From contig CM069432.1 in the NCBI GenBank assembly GCA_035610365.1, positions 228,430,532 to 228,494,531 of the forward strand: a DNA stretch of 64,000 bases. Reading direction: 5' to 3'. The position numbers and the translations under genes were made by a program. The notes beneath the pieces are model-generated. The model worked only from the letters and a program-made list of their open reading frames with translations, did not search any database and was not told the origin of the DNA. This document shows, piece after piece, positions 11,736 through 24,620 of the stretch. The DNA is from Aquatica leii (taxonomy: Eukaryota > Arthropoda > Insecta > Coleoptera > Lampyridae). Each line of letters opens with the position of its first letter. Position 1 is the stretch's first letter.

Positions 11736-13044
11736 ATCGTCATTCTACATTACTTTCGATGATATTTAGCTTGCCATCCTGAAGCTGGCAACTTGTGCTT
11801 ACTGGGTATGTAAATATTTTTTATTTTACTTCACCATTGGAAAGACAACATTGTACTCATTTGAGTTTTAACCCAATATTTAGAAAAAACCGAGCGATTC
11901 TACGACTTTGGTTACAAATACATATAAACTATGTCGTTTAAATTGTAGACAAATAAATAATGGATTAGGAATCAAATTAAATTGCCTTCAGTTTTATATG
12001 ACCCATACACGAATGTTCAATAAAGAAATGTGTGAACGACGTTGCATTTTCTAGATTTGATGTGTAAACATTAAATATGTAAGCTCCTTACACTTTGGTT
12101 TTGTTGAACAGTAGATTTAGATGTTTATATGTATAATTAACGCCTGCGATTGAAGTCTGTCTAAATATTGCGAGAATACCGCATTGATAGTTGTTTGTAA
12201 GTGTAATCCCACCTTAATCACAATATTGAGAACAACACCAAAATTACTCTATCGGTATTTGTAAAACTTCATCTTTGGCTGGTTTAGAGAATCTTTTCGA
12301 ACTCTTTTTTCACGGAAGTGTTCTGAAACTTTTAAGTTTAGTTTGTTATTTTTCACCTTGTATTTTGGTAATGGTGATAATATGTAAATTGATGGCGATC
12401 CTCTAACCTTACAGTGCTCAGTCAAGTTAATGATCTTGAGCAATAAGCGAAAAGAAGGTATTTTCAATTAACATCTCTATTTATACTAGAACGAAATCGC
12501 ATAGGAGTGTGCAGTTAAAGCTATTTTCTTGTCATCGATATGCTGGTTGTAAGGCCTATTCTAAAATTTCGCTTTTAAAATATATTTGGTACTTTTACTT
12601 TGTGTTTGTTTATGAATATTCATGCAGCTTTTACTACACTTATGACTAATTGAAAACTGCAAAGAGAAACGTATATGTAACTATTCGCCGAGACGTCAGT
12701 GTGATGTTGACAAAAATTTTTTTTATCATTTTCTTACAAATTATGAAAATTTTGCGAAATTTAGGCGCATAATTTCCAAAAAATTGAACGTTCGTGTATG
12801 TGCCATATAAAATTGAAGACATTTGAATTTCATTCCTAACCCATTAGTTAATTTGTCTACAACTTAAACGACATAGCTTAAAACTCAAATTATTACAATT
12901 CTCTGTTTCCAATGGTGAAGTAATACAAAAAATATTTATATATCCAATAAGCACAACTTGCAAACTTTGAAATACTACCTAACACCACTTTTGACAATGG
13001 TTGACCACAAAAGAACTCATAATGAATGAAAATTAGTAGCCACT

Positions 13045-13490
13045 ATAATCGCGGTAGCCGCTGTGGCCGCGATGTTCGTTGTGGTTGCGGTGGCCGTTGT
13101 GATCGCGGTGGCCGTTGTAGTCACGGTGGCTGTTGTGGTCACAGTGGTCGTTGCAGTCAACAAAATAGGTGGCCGTTATGGTCATGGTGGCCGTTGTGGT
13201 TACAAACAGAGGTGGCCGTTATAGTCACAGAAGTTGCTGTAACTGGCGTCGGCAGTGAATTTTCAGATCGGCAATCGGTGGCTGTTGTGGTCGCGGTGGC
13301 CGTTGTGGTCAAGAAGATAGGTTGCTGTTGTTGTCATGGTGGCTGTTATAGTCAAAAATGCAAATGGCCGTCGTGGTCGACAGAATAGGTGGCCGTTATA
13401 ATCACCATGGCCGTTATTGTCGTGACTATAACGGCCACACTTTCGGTTCGGGTGGCCGTTGTGGCAAATGGCCGTTGTGGTCATACCCCT
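13045..13490 (-). repeat. 18-bp GC-rich minisatellite, right arm (inverted)
   Basis: Same unit as the left array in reverse complement (GTGGCCGTTGTGGTCGCG), with interruptions at about 13225-13270 and 13340-13440. The mirrored interruption matches the islet of the left array, showing the arms derive from one copy. The units diverge more than on the left. Confidence 0.85.
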
Positions 13491-16400
13491 GTAAAATTAC
13501 TACGCTCACCGCTACATAATATTTACATTTTGTTAAGCCCCAACTGTAAATAACTTGTATTTCTAAATCAAATTAGTTTGTTTAATTAACGATTTTATTC
13601 TCAAAATCCATTAAATAAAATCTCTTGCCTCTGGTAAATAGTTTTGCAAACATAAAATTATCAAAAAATGTATATATGTTCATTATTAACCAGTAGCTAA
13701 TAATGAAATGTTATTTACCTACGCTTAAAAATGTGCTAGGTACCTACGAAATAATAAAACTTATACAACTAGTAGTGAAAAAATATGTTACGAACTTAAA
13801 TTAATTCGTACCCTGTAAAACATTCCCACTACTCTGGAAAGCAATTTTTCTATCTTGATTTCCGATTAAATATGAAAATAATGCATAATGTGTTTGAAAC
13901 AAAGTGTCCTCGACTTATACTATATACTCCAACGTCACTTATGATTATTATTTGAAATTTTTTTATGGAAACTTTCGTTTACACTTTGGACAGCTGACAA
14001 AAGGACTAATCAGGTGTATTCCTTCTTCATCGATTTTATAACCAACTGCTTACCACGAAAGACTTTGTAACTTTGTTTACAAATAACTGCTCTGAGTAAA
14101 GTTAGAATTACACAGTTACTCGAATGTGCATGGCACTTTTAAGTAACCAAGTTGAAATGTGTTTATTGTGTTTGAAAGAATAACTTTTTCACGATTAAAC
14201 ATTTATTTCAAAAACACCTTGTTTTTCAAAACTTAGACACGATATGTACTATTTGGCTTCAGAAACTGATAACGTAACCATTAGAGTTTATCTAGTTACA
14301 ACAGTAATAAAATTCAAAAATATTTAAATGTTTAAGAAACGCCGTTTTCATCTTCTGAAAATTTATAAAATGTCTCAGTCATCTAAGATGCGGCGCGACA
14401 GAACTACAAAAAAAGGTTACGGAATTATATAACCATTCTAAACTAGTAGAACGCACCTCTAGAAAAAATCGAAGATTACATATGCTTAGAACAAAAAAAA
14501 CACTAAATAAAAATATATGTCTCACAACAAGTTCAAATGTTTTAGATAGTAGAAAGCAATTGCCAAACTAAGCAACAGTTCAACATCAGGATTATTGAGC
14601 ACCCTAAAAAGAAAAGTATATGATCAATCACCTATGAAACTAAAACATGAAGTTTTACAAACTAACATGCCCAACAAATAGCCGGAAAACAGCGTGCCTA
14701 AAAACAAAAAATGTTAAGTATTAGACTGAGCAACAAATAAAACAAACAATGGATTCAAAAACAAAAGAACAAGAAAATATTGATGCATTCCTACTTACAA
14801 CAGTATTTATCCATTTCACTTATTAACTTGTTCTCAGTTATAGATTCTGAAAAAAGAAACGTACTACGATGTTGATTCTAGAAACAAATCTAGTGGAGAA
14901 CATACCAATTCAGACAAATACTCTTAAAGTAGAAACCAAGTCTCGGTTTTAGAAGCATAAAAAGACCAGTAACAAAATATATAGCTTATTTTTCACAGTT
15001 TAGATGCAAATATTTCACTTTTATAGTTGTTAAGCATAAATTTTATAAACCCAGTGACTCATTAGGTCAATATTCTGAATTATGACGATTAATTGTTCTA
15101 ATTAAAACAAAAAGTTGCTTTGTTAAAAAATGCTATATAAATTACAAAATACACGTTGACTACAGAATTTTATAATTATTTCGCTAGACTGCAGCTATCG
15201 TTTAAAATCATCATCATCCAATTTTCTACAGAAAGTTGATTTATATAATAGTATAATGCCAAAATTGCTGTAAACATTTGAAATGTTTTTTTTTTTTAAT
15301 TCAATAGCGCTGTTTTCTCGCATTTTTGTGACTAGCGGTTTGCAGTCACAATTTTTTGGCAGATTTGTAACCATCTCAGTGAAATTATAAAGTTTCAGTG
15401 TTCTAGTAAGAACTGAACGTATTCAAACACTTCCTTCAAGGGGCACTCACTTTACAAATATTCTATTATCCAAGTTTATTTATCTTTGGTTATACAATTG
15501 ATTTCCCTTACTTGCAAATTTACAATAAATTTGAAAATTTTGTTAAAATCGTAACCAACAAAATTGCTTTTTAACACAATTACATTGCAAAGTTAAACAA
15601 ACAACATTATAAAAGTAATCCATTTTTGAGTTAATTTTATATAGCTATTTTTAATAACTGCTGTAATAATTAATTTAACATACAACAGAAAAAAATTTTC
15701 GCAGATTGAAATAATAAGTAAAAGTGTCCTCGTTTTTTCCTTTCTTGGCCGTTATTCGTACATAATAACGTACAGTAAAAAAACATATATTCTTCAACTT
15801 CAACTTTGCATATATTGCATTTTTAGATTCCATATTTATTTTATTTCAATTTGGGTCAAGATTTATACAGCTTCGAGCTGTGGTCAGTCATATTCATAAA
15901 TATAAGAGGCGAGTCCAAGTAAAGTTTAAAAAAATATGCCCGTGCAGATCCAATTGAAATAAAGGGAGTTTGAAGTAATTTTTATCTGAATCAAAAATAA
16001 ATCTATTTTGTAATTTTGTTATCAAAAATCACCAAATCATATTTCACAAATACAAATTAATGCCAAAAATATCTAAAATCTACTACAATTTAGTTAGCTA
16101 CTATTATAATTAATTGCACATCCAAATTATTTAACAATGAACCCGATTATGTTGATGTTAATTTATTACATTGCTTTACAAGATATTTAATGACTTGATA
16201 TATAATATACTACATATCCATTAAATTCTAGTTTAAATTCTATTATACCAAAATATCCGATTGGCAGAAATAGTATTAGCATCTAGGAAATAACTGCATT
16301 TGTAACCATATGTTTTAATTTTTTTAATTTAACCCTAAACCCACCATGAATTTAAATTGCGTTTAGGTCATAATTTTAAGAGGGACGTCAAACTCTAATT

Positions 16401-18317
16401 TTGCTATTCAGAAAGGGTCATGCTTACCTACACTAAGAGTAACACTATTGAACAATAAACAATCAAAACCGAGAATGATTTATTTTTATCGCACACAATC
16501 GAGAGTAATTTAGATTTTGGCCAGAAGTAAATATTTATTCTAGAAGTGTAGATCCTTATACAGACGTGTGTCGTAACACATTGCTTGTATAACAGCTGCT
16601 CAAAGTAACCCTAGTGTGAAATGTAATCTGCATTCTGTCCCTTTTAATTATAGTTTACAAGTTTTTCAAACATTGGGTATTTTTAACTTCAGAAATTTCG
16701 ACTAGAACGTGTCCGCAAATTTATATACATATTCAATCAGTACTGCAAGCGACGTTATAATGAATAATATTGTAAAAATAGATATTTTCTACCAGATGTC
16801 TTGCAAGAAGTTATGAGAACGTTGACATAAATTGTTATTTTCAGAACAAATCTTTGGCTTATTTCAAGTATCACTGTCCGTGAACGTTTTAATACGTATT
16901 AAAACAATTAACACTAGAAAAAAGTAATACTTTAACAAAAAGTAAAAACTGCAAGTACTACGATTCTTCATCAATTGTCAACAACGTTTATATTTAAAAT
17001 AAGTATTGCTGAGTTAATGCACTTCTCTCAGTAGGTACTACATGATTGTCTATTACAGTTATATATAATAAATTGTGTTACTAATTAGAAAACTACAATT
17101 ATTGTAAATAATGATTTATTGCAATGACTCACCACTGTTGCAGTTTTTTAACCTTTCAAGCGTAAAAAATATTCGTCGTTAAAAAACCAAACGATTTAAT
17201 TTCAGTTTTCTTAATTTTTGCCGCCGGTAGCACTTTCACTAATGTCTAATATATAAAAAAAAATCTATTGCTTGGCGTACTCGGCCCGGTCATTGCACCA
17301 CACTAGTATCAAACAGCTAGTTTGAACGCAAGGGTGGATTTTGATACCACCAAGGTGCTGTATACACAGAGCGTAAAATAATCTCCCCTTACTTTGAAAT
17401 AACTTTAAATTGAATGTAAATTCAAACAAAATTATAACATATTGTTCGGTTTTTACAATAAACGCGTCTGCATCTAAAATATCGAGAAAATTACTAGTTG
17501 GAAATGAGGGAGGAATTGTTTCCTGCAGGATTTTCTGGCGCAAGTCTAAATTCTTTTAGAGATACGCGCAAGTTTCTATCGATTTTCCCAGGATGAATTA
17601 AGTATTTGTAGCTTTGATGAAATCTGTAATAATAATAATGTCCGATTGTAATTTTAATGTTGCACAACTGATGAAACTATTTTAATACAAATCCGAATGT
17701 CTCTAACAATAATTAACAATACTTTTTTTTAATTAATTTCTAACAATATACGATATTTACTAATTTACATACACATTAAGTATGTTATGTTTTTTTTAAG
17801 TCACTTGCATAAGATCTTTGTAGTTTATAGTATTTACAAGAGCAATATGTTTGTATTGTATTTCACAAGTGGATCGTAAAAACAAATCCTTTCTTTAAAC
17901 AACGGTTTTTATTACTTTTTTGTTACCTTCTAAAACCGATTATTAAATCTGAACGTTTCTACTATACGCTTCCATCCCTTTAACTTTTCTTTTGTAAGAT
18001 AGTGCCTGGTACCGTACGTAATAGTTTTTTTCTATTTGTTTTTTATCAGAAACACTGGCCCAAATCGACATACTGTTTTAAAAGTTAAAAGTCGCAGTTT
18101 GATTACTTTAGCTTGTATTTCTTTTTGTAATTACATTAAAAAAAAACCTTTTAATTCATGTTCTGTTGTATTATATTTTTTATATTTATTTTTTTTTACA
18201 ATGTTACTCACGCTATACGGCTCGAATTATTGTAGCTAAAATAAGTGACTTCAAAAACAATTCATTTGGAGATATATAAAAATATATTATGGTTAGTTTT
18301 TAAAATGATTTTCATAT
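13491..18317. other. Intergenic stretch, no supported gene
   Basis: AT-rich, no transposon protein or tandem repeat recognised. The longest open frame is 92 codons on the - strand (17543-17265), with ordinary amino-acid composition but no recognisable motif and no splice context; I left it uncalled. A purine-rich patch at 14360-14960 reads like decayed LINE-type codons but no diagnostic block could be assigned. Confidence 0.5.
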
Positions 18318-18470
18318 TATTCAGGGTGTGGTAAAAGCCACAAAAGTATCAAAGTGTTTTTTAAATGAACTCCTCTGTATATTATAGAATTTTTGAAGTT
18401 TTTCTCCGATGAAAATAAATTTGTATTTTAATAACGTTGAGACATATAAAGTGAATTTAGCTTTTCCCGA
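18318..18470 (+). repeat. Dispersed insect repeat, copy A
   Basis: CAGGGTGTGGTAAAAGCCAC, then ATCAAAGTGTTTTTTAAATG, then CTCCTCTGTATATTATAGAA. The same order of blocks occurs inverted at 23010-23160. The CAGGGTGT start and the TTTTTTAAATGAA...TATATTATT core are typical of short dispersed insect elements. Confidence 0.5.
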
Positions 18471-18779
18471 GTTTTCTAAAAACTAAAAAAAATTAGGACA
18501 TTAATCAAACCAGACTAATTTGCCTACACAAATAAGGAAAACAAAAAGACTCACTGTCATTAGTTGCGTAAGAGAAAAGCTGCTAGGAAAGAAAGACGGA
18601 GACAATAGGCAAGTAAGACACTTTATATTTTGTTCATAATTCGGTAAAATTAATGTTCTTAGAACACAAGTCATTTGCAGAGATATTTTAAAAATTGTAT
18701 TGTTATTAATGCGAGGCTAGAAAACGTACCTAATAAAGAGACTAGCGATATGACGTCAATAGCGTGTTACTTCAGTCAG

Positions 18780-19377
18780 CAATGCCAGATTGGGCTATTT
18801 TCCGCCAAATTGGCTACTATTTAGACCAGGTTGGCGTTCAAAACTTTGAACTGGCGCACTTCAAAAAATTTTTGGTATTTTTGTGGCGTCATTATTAGGG
18901 TTTTTCGATACGTGTTAAATCTAAAACAATCGGTTGGATATAATAATTTAGAAATTTTCTCTAGTAATTTGTTGTTTTGCTACCCCGGTTAACGTCTGCA
19001 AACATCACTGAGTAAATCTAACCTCAATAAATAATGCTCTTTTGTATTACTTTTGGTCAAAACGATTTTTTAAAGTGGCTGATATTAAGCTGCTACATCA
19101 AAACTTTTAAGATTTGTGTTTCATCTGCATAGATTAGATTAATATTATAGTATGATGAAAACTTATATATGCTGTTCACTTACTGTTATTGAATTTGTTT
19201 TAAGAAAAAAATTTGGACTAAAAAAGACGTTAATACACAGTTGCCATCTAGAAACTTTTTAACGAATTAAAAGTTGTATACCCCTCCCCCCCCACTCACA
19301 ATGTAAGCAAAGTTAGCTACTTTTGGCTACTTTTTATTGTGATGCTGGCGCTCTGATCCAAAATAAATCTGGCAGCG
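18780..19377. mobile_element. Candidate TIR element with TGCCAGATT ends
   Basis: The left end CAATGCCAGATT (18780) and the right end AATCTGGCAGCG (to 19377) are inverted with 10 of 12 bases alike. TTGGCTACTATTT on the left and AGCTACTTTTGGCTACTTTT on the right suggest further shared subterminal motifs. No coding sequence inside and no convincing target duplication, so the limits are approximate. Confidence 0.4.
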
Positions 19378-20069
19378 TGGATTTCAGTTTGTGCTTCAAT
19401 CGAAACTGTAGGTTTATCTAGATTAAACGCTTCTTCTGCGAAATCATTTACCCTGCCAACATCTACAAGAGGTTTTTTGACTTTCGTCGTATGTCTACTA
19501 ATTTATTAGTTTAATATTTGGCCCTACTTGAGCAAAAACGTTTTTTTTTAATAACAAATGATTGTAGTAGAATCTGGCTCTTCTGACCGAGACGTTTAAT
19601 ATCTTCAATTGTATTGTTGTTTTCATTAATTTTACATATAATTGAATACGTTTTGATCACACTGTGTTTAGGACAAACGCGTCCACAATATATATATATT
19701 ATCATTTCTTTTCACCTGGACGTACTCTATAGACAAATCTCCATAATTTTCTTTTTTATTTTAAAAAATTTTATAATACATGCCTTTGACTTCAATACCG
19801 TTCTCGGTTTATATAAACAATTGTATCAATTTAGTTTCAATATAGAGGATATTGTCAATAATGACTTTTTTTGTAAGAATCAATTGTATTAATATTTGTA
19901 ACACGTATTGTAAACCGGATTATCCTTGGGACAAAATATTCTCAATTCTCTCACTTGTATGTATGTAACCGAGACGAGTGACGGAGACGTAGGACCCGAA
20001 ACAACAATTATCAACTCCATATAACCCGTCTAAGGCAAAAGACCTTCCACTTTAGGGACTGCTATTGGA

Positions 20070-21820
20070 ATGTCGTCAGCAACTAAAACATCAAAAAAAA
20101 TTGTTACAACTTCATCCAGTTCTGAGACCATTTTGCTTAAAAATTTTAAGGATCCTGCTTTGTGGCAGTATCCTATAAGCCCGGCAAAGAGAAGAGTTTT
20201 AATAGAAACAAGACCAGTTCAAGTAACAAAATTAATATTTCCGCAGGTAGAAAATTTTTGGTATCTTATCTTATCCGTATTTAATTTATTCAATTAAAAA
20301 TAATGCAGTTTATTGTTTTTAACGTTGAAATTCGATGGCAGAATCATCTGATAGTATAAATTTATTATGCATGAATGTAATAGTATCGAAATGGCTATAG
20401 AGATGGAACCGTTGAAAGTTGATTTTATACCAGCGTAATTCAAATAAGTTTTGAACAAGTCGTGGGATAAAACCATAACGTTTAACATTTGTTATTAGTA
20501 TTAATTCATGCATAGTAAATTTATAGTATGAGATGGCTCTACCATCGAATTTCACTCATGTTACTAACATCATTTATTAATATAAAGCTGTAGTATGTCT
20601 GTCATCGCATTTGTGGAAGTAGAGTAGAATGTTCTCCTACTGCTGAAAACACTAAATAGGGCAAAATAACCGTCAAGTGGTTAACTCTGACAACATTTCT
20701 TTATAGTCATTTACATACTCTCATTGTTTTTGTTGTAAATTATTTTGTACAGATGACAAAAAAATAAAAACTTGATCCCATTATAATAAAACATTTAAAT
20801 AAATTAACTGAATCACAAATTTTGTATTATATTAATACTCTCTTTAACTTAAAAACCTTTAAACGATACTTGCTGGGAAAGTTCAAGTTCAAAATTTAAA
20901 TTTTATTTCTTCAGTTTGTTCGAAATTCTTGTTAAATTTAATGCTGTAAATAAATTACTACAAAAAACGTTAATCTTCAAATTGCTTTACAGTTTTTATA
21001 ACAACTAAATGATTTGATAAAAAAAATCGTGCAGACAATTGATTTAATTACATTTTTCACAAAGCTAAATTAGTTGCCGATGAAATTGATGGAAATACAT
21101 CTTTTAAAAATAAAATGAACACTGTTAGAACATGGAAAAAGAAACTACATATGTTTAAGTATGAAAGTGATAATAAACCCCATACCGATGAAAAAAAGCA
21201 ATTTAAAGTCAGTTTTTATTATTTTTTAATAGACACAATTTATATGGCGCTAAAAGATTGATTAGAATTATTACAAAATTATAATAGTAATTCTAAGGAA
21301 CTATTTAATGCTTGTAAAGATCTGAAAATTATACTATCCGATGGTGATCATAACGACATTGATGAAATTGAACTTTGTGACAATTAAAACTTTCAACGTT
21401 TTTAATGTTCCACTTTCTAAAAATGTCTATGACATTTTAAAGTATTGTATATTTTTAAAAAAATATTAGGACAAACTGTTTTCTAATTTAGTAATAACTG
21501 TTAGGATATTGTTAACAATGTATGTGTCCGTTGCTTCTCTTCTAGCTTCTCAAAACCCAAATTGATAAAAACATATAAGATCAACAATGGGTCAGGAAAG
21601 GCTCTCTAATTTAGCAATACTTTCACTAGAAATCGAGAAATTTGATACCATTGAGTTTTCAACTAGAATAAGAAATTTTGGAAGTGTAAAAGTAAAATTA
21701 TCTTTATTCAAGTATATCAGTATGCAAGATAGTAATATATTTGTCATTTTTGTTAAAAATTATAATACACGTTATAACAATATAGCATTGTCAATAATTA
21801 CACCTATGATCAAACTCTAA
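20070..21820 (+). pseudogene. Decayed TTF-finger hAT transposase (DUF4371/ZMYM1-like)
   Basis: The start at 20070 opens MSSATKTSKK and leads to FKDPALWQYPISPAKRRVLI with RPVQV and FP. This is the 'DPALWP...R...GPVQ...FP' block that precedes the TTF zinc finger in this hAT group. The finger and most of the central domain are missing. About 20920-21390 reads FEILVKFNAVNKLLQK, then VADEIDGNTSFK, KQFKVSFYYFLIDT and DHNDIDEIELCDN, matching the central-to-late part of the family. 21510-21720 reads MYVSVAS, then MGQERLSNLAILSLEIE, the hAT C-terminal dimerisation block ('TMxQERLsnLAilsIE'). Stops and frame changes occur throughout, and a 232-bp hairpin element is inserted at 20324-20555. These proteins catalyse hAT transposition in the nucleus; this copy is dead. 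Its own terminal repeats were not found. Confidence 0.75.
20324..20555. mobile_element. Short hairpin MITE nested in the hAT relic
   Basis: The left arm reads GTTGAAATTCGATGGCAGA, then CATCTGATAGTATAAATTTA and TTATGCATGAATG. The right arm is its reverse complement, ending ACCATCGAATTTCAC. Arms of about 55-65 bp surround a loop of about 110 bp. It lies at the end of the first open segment of the hAT transposase, so it inserted into, or beside, an already present hAT copy. Confidence 0.6.
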
Positions 21821-21892
21821 GGGAGGAGATGTAACCTCTGCACCAGGTCGACCGATTTTGTAAGGACGCATATGGTTATGGGAGCAAAATTT

Positions 21893-22945
21893 ACAGTGTG
21901 TAACAACAGATCATATTTTTATCTCAATTATAATAAATTTTACATCTTATACAGTGTGTCTATAGGCTATCACTTGATTAATTTAAACAGAACGCCACAT
22001 TTTTTAATTTACCAAAAAATGTACTTTTTAATTGCCTATTGAATAGTATTAGAATGTTCTATAGCTAAGTCTTTCCGTTTTTACACAATACGCCGAATAA
22101 TGGTTTTTTGTGCCAATAAATGTTTTTTAGTAAAAGTTCTGATGAATCTAGTTGCCTGTTGTATTTAGAAATATCAGATAGTTAGCAAGTAAAAGAATAA
22201 AAATGAAGAATAGTTTTACAAATGTTTGGAACGTAATTTATAATCCAACAGGCTAGAGCAACAATACTGATAATAAGACACCAACGATAACATAAAACAA
22301 AATTCAAAATTTATAACAGACGTTCGAAGTGTTTATTTTCAGACACTTACAATTTTTTTTTGAGAATCTCTGCTAACTCTAGGCAACATTTGCAAGGTTT
22401 CGAAAATGTCTCTTACGCGTCTTTTCATATCGTGTGGTGTTATCGGTGGCATATTGTAGACAATTTCTTTTAGTTATCTCCATCAAAAAAGTTGGTGTAA
22501 TTAGTTTCGCATTTCTTCCAATCCACTTGATTTATTTATTATTTATCGTTGGTACGTTATTACCATTATTACTGTTATAGTCTGTTTATTAATTGTTATT
22601 CTTATAATTGTTAATTATCTGACATTTTCAAACACAATAAGCAACTAAATTTATCAGAACTTTTATTGAAAAAACTTCAAATAATGCAAAAAACGATTAC
22701 TTGGCTTATTGTGTAGAAATGGAAAGACTTAACTATAGAACATTCTAATACTATTTGAGAAGTAACTAAAAAGTGCATTTCTGGTAAATTAAAAAATATG
22801 GCGTTCTATTTAAATTAGTAAGGTTATAGCTACTTAATTTTTTTAATTGATAGGTTTTTGATTTTTGGACTTGAATAAGATGTAAAATTTATTATAATTC
22901 GGGTATAAAATATGATCTATTGTTACAATCCACTGTAACGTAGAT
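21893..22945. mobile_element. Long inverted-repeat element (about 270-300-bp arms)
   Basis: The left arm runs from ACAGTG at 21893 to about 22165 and the right arm from about 22645 to CACTGT near 22944. Matching blocks in inverted order are AACAGATCATATTTT, AATAAATTTTACATCTTAT, AGAACGCCACATTTTTTAAT, AGTATTAGAATGTTCTATAG and AAAAGTTCTGATGAAT. The loop is about 480 bp with no protein I recognise. The ends are ACAGTG/CACTGT; no target duplication is visible. It could be a MITE or the fold-back remnant of a larger DNA transposon. Confidence 0.65.
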
Positions 22946-23009
22946 ACTTTTTGAGTATCTTAAACATAAAAATTAGGTTATATTTCAACAAAATTTAAAT
23001 TATTAAAAA

Positions 23010-23160
23010 ACCTTAAGGGTTAGGTCTTATAAACGTTATTAAAGCACCCCCTTATTTTAATAGAAAAATCTAAAAATGTAATAATATACAGGAGGTTTCA
23101 TTTAAAAAACACACAACTTTGAAACTATTACGGCTCTTGTAACACCTTTTATAATATAAA
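23010..23160 (-). repeat. Dispersed insect repeat, copy B
   Basis: Reverse complement reads GTTACAAGAGCCGTAATAG, TTGTGTGTTTTTTAAATGAA and CCTCCTGTATATTATTACA, then TTTTAGATTTTTCT, parallel to copy A at 18318-18470. Confidence 0.5.
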
Positions 23161-23419
23161 AATAATTTTAAAAAGTAACCAAAATAGACCCCCATATATC
23201 TCAAAAGTGAAATTTTTTGGCCACAATATTCAGATACGGTTTAGATCAACATAAGTTATTCGTGGACATTATTATTCGAGTGCTAGTAATAAGTGATATA
23301 TAAATTAATGTAAGTGTTTTTCTTAAATATCGTTAGATTTAATTAGTTACGGATAATCCTAATCGTGTAATTATTTGTTTATAAATAAATTAGCTTTAAA
23401 AACTCATTACAAAATCTTA

Positions 23420-23600
23420 GATCAAACCTGACAACACCCAACATTTACCTGGTTCTGTCAGTATCCGTTTTACTAGCTTCTACTGTGTACAGTTTGAAAA
23501 CTCTAACAATTTACTTTCATTTTATTATTTCAGTTTTTCCTGTAATAAATAATTTCAATTTAAAAAAATGTTTTTTTTATTACTTATTTGTATTAGAACT
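23420..23600 (+). repeat. Left TIR of the Tc1-like element
   Basis: Inverted partner of 25240-25414. The first 14 bases are GATCAAACCTGACA; the arm continues to about TAATAAATAATTTCAATT. Confidence 0.75.
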
Positions 23601-24089
23601 ATTTTTTTACCAAAATTAATGTTTTTTTACTTTATAAACGTAAAGCGAATTTTTATGGTTGAATAGATGGATAAATTCTTACAGGTAAAAAGGTGTTGTT
23701 TTCTATTTAAAAATAATGATTTTTGAAACCAATATTTAACAATTGTGTAAGCTAAACGTAAAACTTAAAGTTTGTTTGACAGACTAGATTTTCAGGAAAT
23801 TTTAAGTATTTGAAGAATGATTAAGTCTTATACGAAAATAAATCATATTTTTGTTTAACCTTCTTTTATACTAAACAGTTTTGTTTGGTTATTTTAATAT
23901 AATATAATTAAAATCAATAATAGGAATACTCCCTCTAAGAGTCAACACATTTCTGTAGTGTTCTATGTATGTATTATAGCAACTTGCAGGTAATTTGCGC
24001 GGATGCGTATAAATAAGGTAATGAGTTGTAGTTATAGGTTATAATATTTCAATCATTATTGAAGTACCTTCTCGCACTAAAATTAACTT

Positions 24090-24620
24090 AAAAGCACTAG
24101 GTATTACGGAGTTATCGAGCGGTCACTGTTCGGAAGCTCGCTGAAATGTTCGGTGTTTCACAACCAACCGTGGGTAGTGTGCTTGTCAAGTGGATACGTG
24201 AGCATACTAAGGACAGGGGGAGAAGGGCGTCAGTAGCGATGGACGGAATATATCTACAAGAGCAGATGATACGGCGTTATCTATTCTCAACTATCCAAAG
24301 TGCTATTCACGAAACAGGTTTTCTTGAATGTTATACCACTATAAAGACTCTACGAAAACGGAAAAAAAAATTTAGGGTCTTTCGTCACACTTTATTCTAT
24401 TTTTTTATTTTTTTAAAAATACGCACCTTACAAATGGTGCAACATTGGATGTTTGAGAATAATGTTAAAATCGTACCTTGGCCAACAACGAATCGAGATT
24501 TTGGCATAATTCAAAACGTTTAGGCTCAAGTGGTGCGCATCATTCAGGAGCAGCAAAATACAAATTTTATCCTACAACACCGCGGACAGATTGCTGTGTA
24601 TCAGAGTCACCATAAAACAG
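24090..24620 (+). pseudogene. Tc1-type transposase remnant
   Basis: Reading from about 24110: YRAVTVRKLAEMFGVSQPTV then GSVLVKW, the first helix-turn-helix of Tc1-type transposases. The frame continues through a basic GRR-like stretch to about 24360, then a Phe-rich filler. From 24433, MVQHWMFENNVKIVPWPTTN and DFGIIQNV resemble the 'WLEENNIxVLPWPxxSPDLNPIENVW' block that carries the second Asp and the final acid; here the SPDLNPIE core is mutated. A stop follows at 24522 and the sequence after it still reads AQVVRIIQEQQN. The catalytic middle is deleted, so it is non-functional. Confidence 0.7.

Larger units (their letters stand above)
11377..13490. mobile_element. Foldback-type element: long inverted repeat with GC-rich minisatellite arms
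   Basis: Two arms of about 650-700 bp are inverted copies of each other. Left arm: minisatellite 11377-11735, then unique sequence to about 12035. Right arm: unique sequence from about 12785, then minisatellite to 13490. Matches are visible outside the simple repeat: ACTTCACCATTGGAAA and AATGGTGAAGTAA, ATATAAAATTGAAGACATTT and its complement, and a non-repeat islet inside the arrays (CGACTGCCGACGCCA on the left, CTGGCGTCGGCAGTG on the right). The loop (about 12036-12784) is ordinary AT-rich DNA with no transposase. Long inverted arms with internal tandem repeats are the hallmark of foldback elements such as Drosophila FB and Galileo; an inverted segmental duplication is the alternative. No clear target duplication was found. 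Confidence 0.6.

Noticed and set aside
11357-11782. Overlapping 60-70-codon frames on both strands rich in Val/Ala, Gly/Arg/Cys or Thr/Ala
   Set aside because: They are all translations of the 18-bp minisatellite, whose length is a multiple of three and which lacks stops; open on both strands in several frames at once.
13026-13484. 120-codon Gly/Cys-rich frame and a His/Asn-rich frame opposite
   Set aside because: Same minisatellite in the inverted arm; no unique domain, start context or splice signals.
17265-17543. 92-codon - strand frame with ordinary composition
   Set aside because: No motif, no splice or promoter context, flanked by featureless AT-rich DNA; length is compatible with chance.
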